DNA of 43,812 bases. Source: Limenecus sp048360435 (GTDB lineage: Bacteria; Cyanobacteriota; Vampirovibrionia; Gastranaerophilales; Gastranaerophilaceae). The stretch is from NCBI GenBank assembly GCA_048360435.1, contig DBGCOP010000013.1, positions 1 to 43,812 of the forward strand, read 5' to 3'. Below the pieces are notes generated by a model. It was not told the DNA's origin and searched no databases. It worked only from the letters and a program-made list of their open reading frames with translations. Every line of letters starts with the position of its first letter. Position 1 is the first letter of the stretch. Shown one piece after another: positions 1 to 8,397 of the stretch. Made by a program: the position numbers and the translations under genes.

Positions 1-48
1 AAAAAAAAAACACGATATTTAAAACAGGAAGAAATAAAGGAGAATAAA

Positions 49-927
49 ATGAATATTAACAGTCTGACATCGAAATTGAATATCAATTCAATATTTACAG
101 AAAAAACAAATGCAGCAAATGAAATAACAAACTCTTCTGTAAATAACAATACGTTATTTGGAAACGAAACAGAAATCTCTGATTCTGAGCCGGTAGTAAT
201 GATTCCCGAACAAAAACAGGAAGAAACACCTCAGAAAAAAAACGAACCCACTGCACAAAAACCTGATAAAGTTATGAGTTATGAAGACTCTATGACTCTC
301 ACATCAGGAACAAAAACCCCTTACTATGAAGAAATAAACGGAAAAGTTTACTATTACAACAGCCGTTTGGAACTTGAAGCCTCAAAACTGTTAATCGATC
401 CTGCCTCTACTGCTGTCGGATGCGGAGAAATTGCTCAGGATTGGGGTGAAAAAACAGACTATTGGATAGTTATAGGCAATTCAAGATTTTATTTTGCATC
501 CCCATATGACGTATCAAGAGTTGAACACCTAAAAAAAGAAGAAATAAAAAAACGTGCCATTGGCAGAGAATCAATGGAGCTTGAAGGAAGCAAAAACATA
601 AAATCGGCTTCCGATGCTGTCATTGTAGACAAAGGAGAAAAAACTGAATACTATATTGATTATGACAATGTAAGGTATTACTACCCTACAATTATGGCAA
701 TGATGGATGCCCAGATTAATATTAACCCTGCTGACGGTTCCTGCGGCAAAGGAAGAGTTATGACAAAATGGGGCACACAAACAGAATATTCAATTGTTCA
801 TAACGGTGCTACATATTACTTCCAGAGCGAAGCAGACCAACAAGCCGCTCAGAAAATTCTTGACGGTGACGGAAGCAGTGCTTTGAAAAAACTCAAGTTT
901 AACAAATTGACTGTCGGAAGAAGCTAG
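49..927 (+). CDS. Hypothetical protein with four tyrosine-rich repeats
   Basis: I do not recognise the family. The 292-residue protein starts at an ATG behind a clear AAGGAG site. Residues 1-80 are Asn/Thr/Gln-rich and probably disordered, with no signal peptide. After that, four ungapped 16-residue blocks align at about residues 88, 135, 198 and 244: KTPYYEEINGKVYYYN, KTDYWIVIGNSRFYFA, KTEYYIDYDNVRYYYP and QTEYSIVHNGATYYFQ. Each is followed by a short helical stretch. The pattern (T-x-Y, then N, then an aromatic triplet) resembles a small beta-hairpin module of YHS-like type, but the likeness is loose. Spacing between blocks is 47, 63 and 46 residues. A second shared element, a W-G-x-(K/Q) turn, precedes copies two and four. 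Function unknown; the gene model itself is solid. Confidence 0.85.
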   Translation: MNINSLTSKLNINSIFTEKTNAANEITNSSVNNNTLFGNETEISDSEPVVMIPEQKQEETPQKKNEPTAQKPDKVMSYEDSMTLTSGTKTPYYEEINGKVYYYNSRLELEASKLLIDPASTAVGCGEIAQDWGEKTDYWIVIGNSRFYFASPYDVSRVEHLKKEEIKKRAIGRESMELEGSKNIKSASDAVIVDKGEKTEYYIDYDNVRYYYPTIMAMMDAQININPADGSCGKGRVMTKWGTQTEYSIVHNGATYYFQSEADQQAAQKILDGDGSSALKKLKFNKLTVGRS

Positions 928-1778
928 GCGTTCTTCATTCTGCACTCCAGACCTTTTTTAATAACAAAATTCACAAGCCTTGTCGGAAGACTCGAAAACA
1001 TTCTTACACACAATGAGTCAAACCCTGCATTGTAAGAACATTTAGGGTGTTTTGCCTTCAGGGCTTTTGAAACAGCATCCGCCACAACTTTTGGCTCTGA
1101 GCCTTTGTCCGTATTTTTTCTGGCATTTTTTTGAAGAAATGCAAACTCTTTTTCATATTTTTTTCTGCCTTCTTCACTGATAAATTCTATGTTCTTTTCG
1201 CTGTCATCAACAGATTTATTCCAGATAGGAGTTTTTATTACACCGGGTTTGATTGATATGACTTTGAGGTTTGGCATTTTTGCCTCGATAAGCAGTGCAT
1301 TAAAGAACATATCAAGAGCCCTTTTGGAAACACAATAAGGAGACACAAAAGGAAAAACGCCGTAACTCGCCATTGAACTCATATTCACGATTCTTGAATC
1401 CTGCGTATTCTTCATCAACGGAAGAAATTTTTGTGCTGTTCTGATTGCACCATACACATTAACCTCAAACTGATTTCTAAGCATATCAATCGGCATATAT
1501 TCAACTGGACCTGCAACAGCAATACCCGCATTGTTCACAAGTGCATACAAGGAAGAAGTTTCAGCCTTAACAGTTTCAAAAGCAGCATTCACGCTTTCAT
1601 CACTTGTGACATCCAAAAACACCCCTTTTATATTCGGACTCAAAGCCTCAAGATTTTCTTTGTCCTGTTGTTTTCTAACACCGGCAAACACCTTATAACC
1701 CTCATCAGCAAGTCTCTTTGCGGTTTCTTTTCCCAGCCCTGTCGAAGCACCTGTAATTAATACATATTTATCCATAAT
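924..1778 (-). CDS. Short-chain dehydrogenase/reductase (SDR) family oxidoreductase
   Basis: A classical SDR: a Rossmann-fold NAD(P)-dependent oxidoreductase of unknown substrate. The cofactor motif TGASTGLG is at residues 8-15, NNAG at 81-84, the catalytic Ser at about 133-134, and the YxxxK pair at Tyr147/Lys151 within SPYCVSK. Length (284 residues) is normal for the family. I chose the ATG at 1778 rather than an upstream start at 1790 because GGAAGA lies at the right distance before it and the protein then begins directly with the first beta strand. It is convergent with the preceding gene, the two 3' ends overlapping by a few bases. Substrate cannot be told from sequence; such enzymes act on sugars, lipids or steroids. 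Confidence 0.93.
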   Translation of the reverse strand: MMDKYVLITGASTGLGKETAKRLADEGYKVFAGVRKQQDKENLEALSPNIKGVFLDVTSDESVNAAFETVKAETSSLYALVNNAGIAVAGPVEYMPIDMLRNQFEVNVYGAIRTAQKFLPLMKNTQDSRIVNMSSMASYGVFPFVSPYCVSKRALDMFFNALLIEAKMPNLKVISIKPGVIKTPIWNKSVDDSEKNIEFISEEGRKKYEKEFAFLQKNARKNTDKGSEPKVVADAVSKALKAKHPKCSYNAGFDSLCVRMFSSLPTRLVNFVIKKGLECRMKNA

Positions 1779-1886
1779 ACATCTTCCCATTTTATTTTAA
1801 CTTTTGTAAATAATATTACAAAAATGGCAAATTTCCATACCTGCATGTTTTTATTAAAGTATAGAGTTTTAGTTTAAAGGAAAATC

Positions 1887-2141
1887 ATGGGCGGATTTGA
1901 AATTCCAAAATTGAATTTATTCCAACAGCCGGTTCAAAGAACAGGTGCTATTGGAACACAGGGTTCACAGGGAATCCAGCGCACAGGCGGCTCACAAAAT
2001 CCTTTTGGCGTATCAGGCGGCTCAGCTGTCGACAGAGAACTTGCTGAATTCAGAAATTCACTTCCTGCCTTTAACGGTACGGGAGAATTGCGCCCGAACA
2101 ACGCAGACCCTAACGCAACACTAAAAATGTTATATGCTTAA
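1887..2141 (+). CDS. Small Gly/Gln-rich hypothetical protein
   Basis: An 84-residue protein of unknown function. The ATG follows an AAAGGA ribosome site, and a strong hairpin terminator begins ten bases after the stop, so it looks like a complete single-gene transcription unit. The first half is low complexity (repeated GTQGSQG/RTGGSQ-like pieces, rich in Gly, Gln and Ser). The second half is more ordinary, ending ATLKMLYA. There is no signal peptide or membrane segment. Because of the composition, a structural or secreted role is possible, but nothing in the sequence proves it. Confidence 0.7.
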   Translation: MGGFEIPKLNLFQQPVQRTGAIGTQGSQGIQRTGGSQNPFGVSGGSAVDRELAEFRNSLPAFNGTGELRPNNADPNATLKMLYA

Positions 2142-2150
2142 AAAAATATA

Positions 2151-2182
2151 AAAAACTCCTCTCTAACGGGGAGTTTTTTTTA
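2151..2182. terminator. Bidirectional rho-independent terminator
   Basis: A stem of AAAACTCC paired with GGAGTTTT, flanked by A and T runs, lies between two convergent small genes. The T tract on one strand mirrors the A tract on the other, so it can serve both. The minus-strand gene's stop codon falls inside it. Confidence 0.8.
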
Positions 2183-2449
2183 GCTTGAATGTTTAGGCTT
2201 TTTAAACATCTTTATGAAGTCAGAAGCTTTTTGAAGCAGAGTTTCATCTTTTTCTTTCAAATCCTCTTCCGGAATAAAAACATCATTTTCATCAGCAGAT
2301 TGAAAAACATCTATTTCATCTTCTTTTTTCTTTTTATTTTTATTCTGACGTTTAAAATAGCCCAAATTTCCACCGCCGCCATTGTTGCGCATGTTTTGGG
2401 CTTCTTGAATTCCGAATTTCGGGCTTGGACCATTAATTCCGAAAGACAT
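2180..2449 (-). CDS. Small charged hypothetical protein
   Basis: An 89-residue protein without a recognised family. It has a glycine patch (NNGGGGNLGYF, about residues 22-32), a lysine cluster (about 36-42) and an acidic C-terminal half ending in a basic FKKPKHSS tail. It is likely largely unstructured. I prefer this strand to the overlapping plus-strand frame because that frame is merely Phe/Ile-rich antisense, while this one has coding-like composition and ends exactly at the shared terminator. The ribosome site is weak. Confidence 0.55.
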   Translation of the reverse strand: MSFGINGPSPKFGIQEAQNMRNNGGGGNLGYFKRQNKNKKKKEDEIDVFQSADENDVFIPEEDLKEKDETLLQKASDFIKMFKKPKHSS

Positions 2450-2761
2450 TGTTTTTTACTCTATTCTATTTATTAGTGACACAGAGAAGTATATTAATCT
2501 ATCTATATTATATACTATTTGTGTAGCAATTTAAACCCCATGCAGCTGCTGCATTTGAAGGATATTTTAACCTTAATATAAGCGGACAAAATATTATAAT
2601 CCAAAAATTTTAATAGCCCGTAAAGGTAGCCGTTTCCGGTAATGTTTTTTTAAAGAATTCACCGTAATAATGCAACATAAGATGTTAATTATCGTAAATT
2701 GGATTTCAATAAAAAAGCTAGAGAGAATCCGATTACAGTTTGTTTAATTAAGGAGGGAAAG
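2450..2761 (+). promoter_or_regulatory. Intergenic region and long leader of the SLH-protein gene
   Basis: This 312-base gap carries no gene I can support. It contains a perfect inverted repeat of 7-bp arms with a 1-base centre (2540-2554, ATGCAGC-T-GCTGCAT) and a candidate promoter, TTAATA (2573-2578) with TATAAT (2595-2600) 16 bp apart. This would give a 5' untranslated leader of about 150 bases. The leader holds a GC-richer patch (about 2613-2640, GGTAGCCGTTTCCGGTAATG) that could fold, and a very strong AGGAGGGA site just before the ATG. A long leader suits an abundant surface protein. It does not match any riboswitch class I know. Confidence 0.45.
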
Positions 2762-4903
2762 ATGACGATTAACAAACTTACACTTGCCGCAGTCTTAACA
2801 ATAGGATTGATGGCAGGTACAATGAACTCGGGGATTGCAAGTAATGTAGATATTTCAAATTTAGATATGTCAAAACTTGCTGCTTGCCCGTTATCCGGTT
2901 GTCAGGCAGATGTAACGCCCGACACAGCAGTATGTCCCTGTGCACCTGCGCCAGATTGCGGATGCAACACAGGCTGTGCAGCACCTTGCGACCCATGCAA
3001 CACATGTGCCCCGGTAGAGCCTTGTGACCCTTGCAACCCTTGTGAAGCTGTTGCGCCGCCTTGCGAGTGCCAGCCGGTTGTTCAATCAGTTTGTGCTTCA
3101 CAAATTGACGGAAAATCACAGGCAAAACAACATTACGCATACCCTGCCAACGTTTACTCTGACACACAGGCAGTAGGTTCTGCCGCAAACAGCGTAATCA
3201 TCGGCGAAGGCTCAACTTGCGGATGTCCTATTGCACCTTCGCAAGGTGTAATGGTTTCTGACTTACCGACTTGCGGCTGCGGATGCGGTGAAGGAATCAC
3301 AACCGGTGCTGCTGCTGACATGCCTGTTTTAGGACAAAACATTGACTTAAATCAGATTATGACAGGCGGTGCTGCACCTGTTAACCCGACTGCTGTAACA
3401 GGAGGATGCCCTGTTGAAATGCAGACTTCTTCAGGTATGGAAGTAATCAAACGTACCATCGTACCTTACAATCCACCTATTACAGGCGGTGCATCACCAA
3501 TAACAAGCGCATCTTCATTTGAAGACGTACCGGCAGGTTTCTGGGCAGGATGCGACATTAATCTTCTTGCCGAAAACAAAGTGGTAGCAGGCTACCCTGA
3601 CAGAACATTCAAACCGAATCTCCCTGTTTCACGTGCAGAAATAGCTTCTATGGCTGTAAACGGCTTTAACCTCAGAAGCTGCGGATGTCCTAAAAAGACA
3701 TTTAAAGACGTTCCGGCTGACCACTGGGCAAATCAGGCTATCAACACTGCCGTGTCTAACGGTTTAATGGACGGCTATCCGGGAGACTTATTCAAACCCA
3801 ATAAACCTGTAACAAGAGCAGAAGCTATGGTTACACTTGCTAAAGGCATCCCATGTGATATGGATAACTGTAAAGCAGAAGAAATCTTAAACAAATTCTG
3901 TGACGGAAACAAAGTTCCGGGATGGGCAAAAATCCCTGTTGCCAAAGCTATTGAATCAGGAGCTCTAAAAGATGTTCCTAACGGCAACGAAATTCAAGCC
4001 TGCAAAGATGCAAGCCGTGCTGATGTAGCTTCTATGCTCGAAGCAGTAAGATGCGCTATGGGCTATTCTAAAAAAGACGTAGCTTATACTGCACCGGATT
4101 GCGGATGCACAGGCGGAGCAGCTTTCGTAGCCAAAGATGAAGTCGTAACTATTCCGACTCTCTGTTTGAAATTCGAAGACGAAATCAATGCAAAACATGC
4201 TAACATTGGCGACAGATTTGCAGCAAAAACAACTGAAGCCGTTTGCATAAACGGTCAAACCTTCCCTGAAGGCTCAAAAGTTTACGGTAAAGTTACAGAA
4301 GTAGACAGACCGACAGGAAACTGCAAAGGCGGCTTGAAACTTTCTTTCGAAAGAATTCAGTGCCATGATTGCAAAGCTGACTTACCGCAGCAAGTTTTGA
4401 CCGCACAAGTCAAAAATGACAAAAAACCTAATTTCTTCGCTAAAGTAGTAGAAGCTCCGTTCAGCTGGGCAGGAAGCATAGTCGGTACAGTGGGAAGAAC
4501 TGTCGGCGGTGCTATCATTGCAGCCGGTAACGCTGCCGAACACGTTTCTGACGGTGTAGGACTTACTTTCGGAGAAACTTTACAAGGACAATTGCCTGCT
4601 GCCGGAAGAAGCTTAATGGATGCTACAAAAGCACTTGTTAAAGCACCTATCGACTTAACAAGAACAGCACTTTCCGGAACAATCGGCTTGTTACAAACCA
4701 CAGGTGACGAAGTTGCTTACCTCGTAGACCCGAAAGGCAACAGAGTAACATCAGTTAACCCGAGAGAAAACATTACGGTAGCTTTCGGATGCAACTCTTG
4801 CACAGGCTGCGCTGCACCTGTTCAGCCCTGCGACTCTTGTGCAAAACCGGCTCCTTGCGATTGCAATCCATGCGATTGCGGCAATGACTGCGGATGCAAG
4901 TAA
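2762..4903 (+). CDS. Secreted cysteine-rich SLH-domain protein
   Basis: A probable envelope protein of about 713 residues. A signal peptide (MTINK, then a hydrophobic core, ending near SGIAS) starts at the ATG behind AGGAGGGA; an in-frame extension to 2699 is not needed. Two clear SLH repeats begin near residues 253 (FEDVPAGFWAGCDINLL) and 314 (FKDVPADHWANQAI), each with the GYPDxxFKPNxPVTRAE-type core. A third degenerate one is near 385. SLH domains anchor proteins to cell-wall-linked polymers. A beta-rich segment (about 470-550) and an Ala/Gly-rich, amphipathic part follow. The protein has about 48 cysteines, concentrated in CDPCNTC/CDCNPCDC arrays at both ends. It is transcribed alone, with a long leader and its own terminator. 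Likely an S-layer-like or outer-membrane-to-wall tether. Confidence 0.9.
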   Translation: MTINKLTLAAVLTIGLMAGTMNSGIASNVDISNLDMSKLAACPLSGCQADVTPDTAVCPCAPAPDCGCNTGCAAPCDPCNTCAPVEPCDPCNPCEAVAPPCECQPVVQSVCASQIDGKSQAKQHYAYPANVYSDTQAVGSAANSVIIGEGSTCGCPIAPSQGVMVSDLPTCGCGCGEGITTGAAADMPVLGQNIDLNQIMTGGAAPVNPTAVTGGCPVEMQTSSGMEVIKRTIVPYNPPITGGASPITSASSFEDVPAGFWAGCDINLLAENKVVAGYPDRTFKPNLPVSRAEIASMAVNGFNLRSCGCPKKTFKDVPADHWANQAINTAVSNGLMDGYPGDLFKPNKPVTRAEAMVTLAKGIPCDMDNCKAEEILNKFCDGNKVPGWAKIPVAKAIESGALKDVPNGNEIQACKDASRADVASMLEAVRCAMGYSKKDVAYTAPDCGCTGGAAFVAKDEVVTIPTLCLKFEDEINAKHANIGDRFAAKTTEAVCINGQTFPEGSKVYGKVTEVDRPTGNCKGGLKLSFERIQCHDCKADLPQQVLTAQVKNDKKPNFFAKVVEAPFSWAGSIVGTVGRTVGGAIIAAGNAAEHVSDGVGLTFGETLQGQLPAAGRSLMDATKALVKAPIDLTRTALSGTIGLLQTTGDEVAYLVDPKGNRVTSVNPRENITVAFGCNSCTGCAAPVQPCDSCAKPAPCDCNPCDCGNDCGCK

Positions 4904-4928
4904 GTAGTTAAACTGTTACCCAACCTTA

Positions 4929-4976
4929 AAAGGAGCGTGTGCTTTGGTTTTCAAAGCGCCGCTTCTTTTTATTTTT
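4929..4976 (+). terminator. Strong terminator after the SLH gene
   Basis: A long hairpin: GGAGCG pairs with CGCTTC and an inner GCTTTG pairs with CAAAGC across a short T-rich loop, followed by a run of T. It lies 25 bases past the SLH stop and runs into the 3' end of the convergent rlmD-like gene, which it may also serve. Confidence 0.85.
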
Positions 4977-6345
4977 CAAGCCATGCCACAGACTCTATGT
5001 GATAAGAATGACAGAACATATCCACAGGCTGAATATACTTGAGTCCAAAACCTTTTTCTCTTAAATATTTCAAATCTCTGGCAAGTGTAGACGGGTTACA
5101 AGAAATATAAATTATTGATTTTTGACTTAACTGAACAGCATAATCCAATGACTCTTTCGAACAGCCTTTTCTCGGCGGGTCCAGCACTACCACATCAAAT
5201 TTTTCGCCTTCCTTCACCATTTTTTCAAAAGCAGCTTTTGCATCTCCATTTATTGCAGCAAGATTTTCTATACCGTTCAGTTTTATATTTTCTTCGGCAT
5301 CTTTTGTTGCGGAAGGTGCTTCTTCAACAGAAACAATCTCTTTTGCTATGTCGCTAAGCCAAATTCCAAAACTTGAAACTCCTGAATACGCATCAAGGAT
5401 TTTCGGCTCGTTATAATTGTCTTTAATAATATTTTTGACCGTTTCAAAAATACTTTCAGCAGATTCGATATTAACCTGAAAAAAGCTGTTTGCGCTGACT
5501 TTAAAAGTTTTATCTTTTATTTTTTCGATTATATGGTTTTCACCCTGAATTTTTCTCGTGTCACCCGTCATGATAAGGTTGCTCTTTTCAGTGTTATAAT
5601 TGATTAAACATCCTTTAACATGCGCAAACTCGTTCATAATTTTTTTGGCTAGATTTTTGAATTTTTCACTGAGTTTTGTATTGTTGACAACAAAAATTAC
5701 AATACATTCATTCTCAGAAACACTGTATCTGTAAACAATATGTCTGAGTTCCCCCCTGTGAGTTTTTTCATTATATCCCGAAATTTCAAGCTCTTGAGCT
5801 TTTTGCCTGATGAATTCCGTGATTTTGTCAATAATCTTTGGCTGAATCGGACAGAATTTTATGTTCACAAGCTCATGAGATCCTTTTTTGTAATACCCTG
5901 CAAGAAGCCTTTTTGAGACTTTTGTCTGTGAAACAGGATATTGAATTTTTGAGCGGAACTCTCTTGTTTTCGAGGAAGCAATAACAGGCTTGACCTCAAT
6001 TTCTTCACCCGTAATTTTTTTTACGGTTTCATAAACAATATTTCGTTTTTGTTCAAGCTGAAAAGCATAATCAACAAACTGCCAGCCGCACCCTCCGCAA
6101 ACATTGTGCAAGGGGCAAAACGGCTTCACTCTGTGAGGGGACGCTTCAAGAATTTCAACAATTTCAGCCAGAGCAAAATTCTTATTTGCTTTTTTAATTC
6201 TAACCTTCAAGCTGTCAGCAGGACATCCGCCTTCTATAAAAATCGGAAAACCGTCTATTTTAGCCAGTGCAGCCCCTTCATAAACGAGTTTTTCCGGAAC
6301 AACAACGAGCTCATCTCCGCCTTTTAACTTAACCAGCTTCTCCAT
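4969..6345 (-). CDS. rlmD: 23S rRNA (uracil-C5)-methyltransferase, RlmD/RumA type
   Basis: An S-adenosylmethionine-dependent enzyme that makes 5-methyluridine in RNA. The N-terminal 65 residues form a TRAM-like RNA-binding domain. Four cysteines of the iron-sulfur cluster are at 77, 83, 86 (CPLHNVCGGCGW) and 165 (KFCPIQP). The SAM site LDAYSGVSSFG is at 317-327, DPPRKGC at 389-395, and the catalytic Cys416 lies in SCNPSTLARDL. Length of 458 is normal. It is the second gene after the glycosyltransferase, 2 bases apart, so probably cotranscribed. The family includes RlmD, RlmC and TrmA-like members, and sequence alone does not fix the exact target uridine. Confidence 0.93.
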   Translation of the reverse strand: MEKLVKLKGGDELVVVPEKLVYEGAALAKIDGFPIFIEGGCPADSLKVRIKKANKNFALAEIVEILEASPHRVKPFCPLHNVCGGCGWQFVDYAFQLEQKRNIVYETVKKITGEEIEVKPVIASSKTREFRSKIQYPVSQTKVSKRLLAGYYKKGSHELVNIKFCPIQPKIIDKITEFIRQKAQELEISGYNEKTHRGELRHIVYRYSVSENECIVIFVVNNTKLSEKFKNLAKKIMNEFAHVKGCLINYNTEKSNLIMTGDTRKIQGENHIIEKIKDKTFKVSANSFFQVNIESAESIFETVKNIIKDNYNEPKILDAYSGVSSFGIWLSDIAKEIVSVEEAPSATKDAEENIKLNGIENLAAINGDAKAAFEKMVKEGEKFDVVVLDPPRKGCSKESLDYAVQLSQKSIIYISCNPSTLARDLKYLREKGFGLKYIQPVDMFCHSYHIESVAWLEK

Positions 6346-6347
6346 AT

Positions 6348-7706
6348 TTATACCGTTTGTTCCGTTTGTTCAGGGCTTGACTGGTCTTTAGATTGTTCAA
6401 GAACAGCTTCTTCGTTCACTTTTGTCACACCGTGCTGTGTTTTTCCCCAGTCCATAGTCTTTGGGAAGAAGATTATTTTAAACACAATAAACACAACTAT
6501 CGGGAACCACACACAGCAAAGAAAAATGCCTGTTTCCACAGCCTGTTTTACACTTTGAAATCGCGAAAGGTAATTATACTTTCTTACACTGTACAAAAGC
6601 CCTGTTGTGAAGAAACCGCACACAATGACAGACACAAGCAGTGAAGACATAATGCAGTTCGGTGATTCTTTAACATACTTGAATGCCTGAAAACATATCT
6701 CGGAAATCATCCAGAAGGGGAGAATGAATTCAGTGATGTAAGCAATCATGTCTATGCTCACCCGCAAAGACATATCCTTTGAAAACAGAACACCCCAGAA
6801 ATGTTCAAGATAGCGTCTTATGCTGCCTTCCACCCAGCGTCTTCTTTGCTTCAAAAGAGGAATAAATTTCACAACAGCTTCTTCATATACACAAACATCC
6901 GCACAAAAACGCACATCCCAGCCTTTGATATGGAGTCTTGTAGACATATCCAAATCATCAGTGATTGTGTAATTGTTCCAGCCATTTATATCAATCAGTG
7001 CTTCTTTTTTGATAAGTTCGCCGTTGCCTCTGAGTTCAACAGCACCTTTAATTGAATTTCTTCCTACCTGAAAATGAGTATCAAGAGCATATTCATTGTC
7101 CTGGCAGCGTGTGAGGAAATTTTCTTCTCTGTTAATAATGACTTTTCTCGCCTGTACGGCTCCGACATTGTCCTTTTCAAGGTGTGGAACAAGCTTTGTC
7201 AAAAAATCGGGTTTCACTCTTGCATCAGCGTCAAAAACAAGAATTGCTTCGCCTTTTGACTCGGGAAGAACTTCATTCAACACCGCCGATTTTCCAGGAA
7301 AAGCATCTTTTTCTCTTATAAAAGCTCTAACCTTATCATATTTTTGTTCAAGTTCTTTAAGTTTTTCTGCGGTATTATCCTCGCTTCTGTCATCGATTAA
7401 AATAATCTCGAATTTTTCATAATCCATTTCAAGAACATTTTCAACAGTTTTTTCGATAACGTCCTGTTCATTATGCGCAGGAATCATAACAGAAACAAAT
7501 GGTTTGTAATTCCAGTTCAACTCTTCCGGTTTTTTTCTGAGCTTGATTTTTTGATGTTTTGTTGCAACTTGCATGTATATGCAATAAAGACTCATAAAAC
7601 CGCATAAAAAAAGTATCGCCCAGAAAGTGGACATAAAGTTCTGAAATATAAACAGAAAGAGCCAAAGCGAAACTATTAACACCGATAAAACAATTCTCTC
7701 TATCAA
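6348..7706 (-). CDS. Membrane glycosyltransferase, family 2 (cellulose synthase/PgaC-like)
   Basis: A processive-type GT2 enzyme for polysaccharide or glycolipid synthesis at the inner membrane. Two N-terminal membrane helices (about 5-22 and 27-47) precede the catalytic domain: MIPAHNE (74-80), IDDRSED with the UDP-binding Asp pair (104-110), DAD (159-161), the catalytic TDD (249-251) and QRRRW (287-291), the QxxRW motif of processive synthases. Three more membrane helices follow, then a hydrophilic Glu/Gln-rich tail. The start is a TTG with AGAGGA upstream. The donor sugar is unknown; the closest known functional types are N-acetylglucosaminyl- and glucosyl-transferases. It heads a two-gene unit with the methyltransferase, which may be incidental. 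Confidence 0.9.
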   Translation of the reverse strand: MIERIVLSVLIVSLWLFLFIFQNFMSTFWAILFLCGFMSLYCIYMQVATKHQKIKLRKKPEELNWNYKPFVSVMIPAHNEQDVIEKTVENVLEMDYEKFEIILIDDRSEDNTAEKLKELEQKYDKVRAFIREKDAFPGKSAVLNEVLPESKGEAILVFDADARVKPDFLTKLVPHLEKDNVGAVQARKVIINREENFLTRCQDNEYALDTHFQVGRNSIKGAVELRGNGELIKKEALIDINGWNNYTITDDLDMSTRLHIKGWDVRFCADVCVYEEAVVKFIPLLKQRRRWVEGSIRRYLEHFWGVLFSKDMSLRVSIDMIAYITEFILPFWMISEICFQAFKYVKESPNCIMSSLLVSVIVCGFFTTGLLYSVRKYNYLSRFQSVKQAVETGIFLCCVWFPIVVFIVFKIIFFPKTMDWGKTQHGVTKVNEEAVLEQSKDQSSPEQTEQTV

Positions 7707-7737
7707 AACCCAGTCCTCTAAATACTTGTTACCGAAT

Positions 7738-7746
7738 ATTATACCA
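7738..7746 (-). promoter_or_regulatory. Extended -10 promoter element for the glycosyltransferase gene
   Basis: On the minus strand the sequence reads TGGTATAAT, an exact extended -10 (TGnTATAAT), about 31 bases before the TTG start of the glycosyltransferase. The rest of the 180-base gap to coaD is AT-rich. On the plus strand it holds a second TATAAT (7841-7846) that could serve coaD. Confidence 0.55.
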
Positions 7747-7888
7747 GAAATATAAATAATATAAAAAATTCAGATGTAGCAACTTTGTAACAATAATAAA
7801 CAATTCTGAAGAAAATCGCAATATTTTAATTTTACGATTATATAATTATACATGTAAAAAACTACATTCGACAGGAAACAAGAAATAC

Positions 7889-8374
7889 ATGGGAAAAACA
7901 GCTATATACCCGGGGAGCTTTGACCCGATAACCAAAGGGCATCTGGATGTGCTTTCCAAAGCATCAAAAATGTTCGACAAAGTTATCATTGCTGTTTTGA
8001 AAAACGATGCAAAAAAAGGTGCTCTTTCAACAGAAGAACGTGTCGCATTGATTGAAGAATCACTCAAAGAACTAGACCTCAAAAATGTCGAGGTGGACAG
8101 CTTTGATGGTCTGACTATCGAATATGCAAAAAAAGTAGGTTCTGATATTTTAATCAGAGGGCTGAGAGCTGTATCGGATTTTGAGTACGAAATGCAGCTG
8201 TCACAGACAAACAATGCTCTTGCACCTTCTATCACTACGGTATTTTTAATTACCAAACCGAAATACAACTTTATTTCCTCATCAACAGTGAAAGAAATTG
8301 CAAAATATAAAGGCGACATTTCGAAATTTGTTCCCGAATGTGTGGTAAGATATTTTAATAATATAAATAATTAA
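7889..8374 (+). CDS. coaD: Phosphopantetheine adenylyltransferase
   Basis: Transfers AMP from ATP to 4'-phosphopantetheine, the penultimate step of coenzyme A synthesis. The nucleotidyltransferase signature GSFDPITKGH is at residues 9-18, followed by the IRGLRAVSDFEYEMQ segment and ISSSTVKE near 127-134, all diagnostic of CoaD. Length of 161 is standard. AGGAAA precedes the ATG. The next gene follows after 23 bases; a coiled-coil protein downstream of coaD is also common in Firmicutes. Confidence 0.98.
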   Translation: MGKTAIYPGSFDPITKGHLDVLSKASKMFDKVIIAVLKNDAKKGALSTEERVALIEESLKELDLKNVEVDSFDGLTIEYAKKVGSDILIRGLRAVSDFEYEMQLSQTNNALAPSITTVFLITKPKYNFISSSTVKEIAKYKGDISKFVPECVVRYFNNINN

Positions 8375-8397
8375 TATTTGGAAAGGTAAAATCAGAT

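Noticed and set aside
2189..2476. A 95-codon plus-strand frame opposite the small charged protein
   Set aside because: Phe/Ile-rich antisense product; the minus-strand frame has coding-like composition and ends at the shared terminator.
2600..2761. A c-di-GMP or other known riboswitch in the SLH leader
   Set aside because: There is some structure (GGTAGCCGTTTCCGGTAA), but no match to the conserved core bases of the c-di-GMP-I class or of other classes I know.
7846..8319. A 157-codon open frame on the minus strand across coaD
   Set aside because: It is antisense to a certain coaD gene, Ser/Phe-rich and without a ribosome site; coaD's codon bias opens it.
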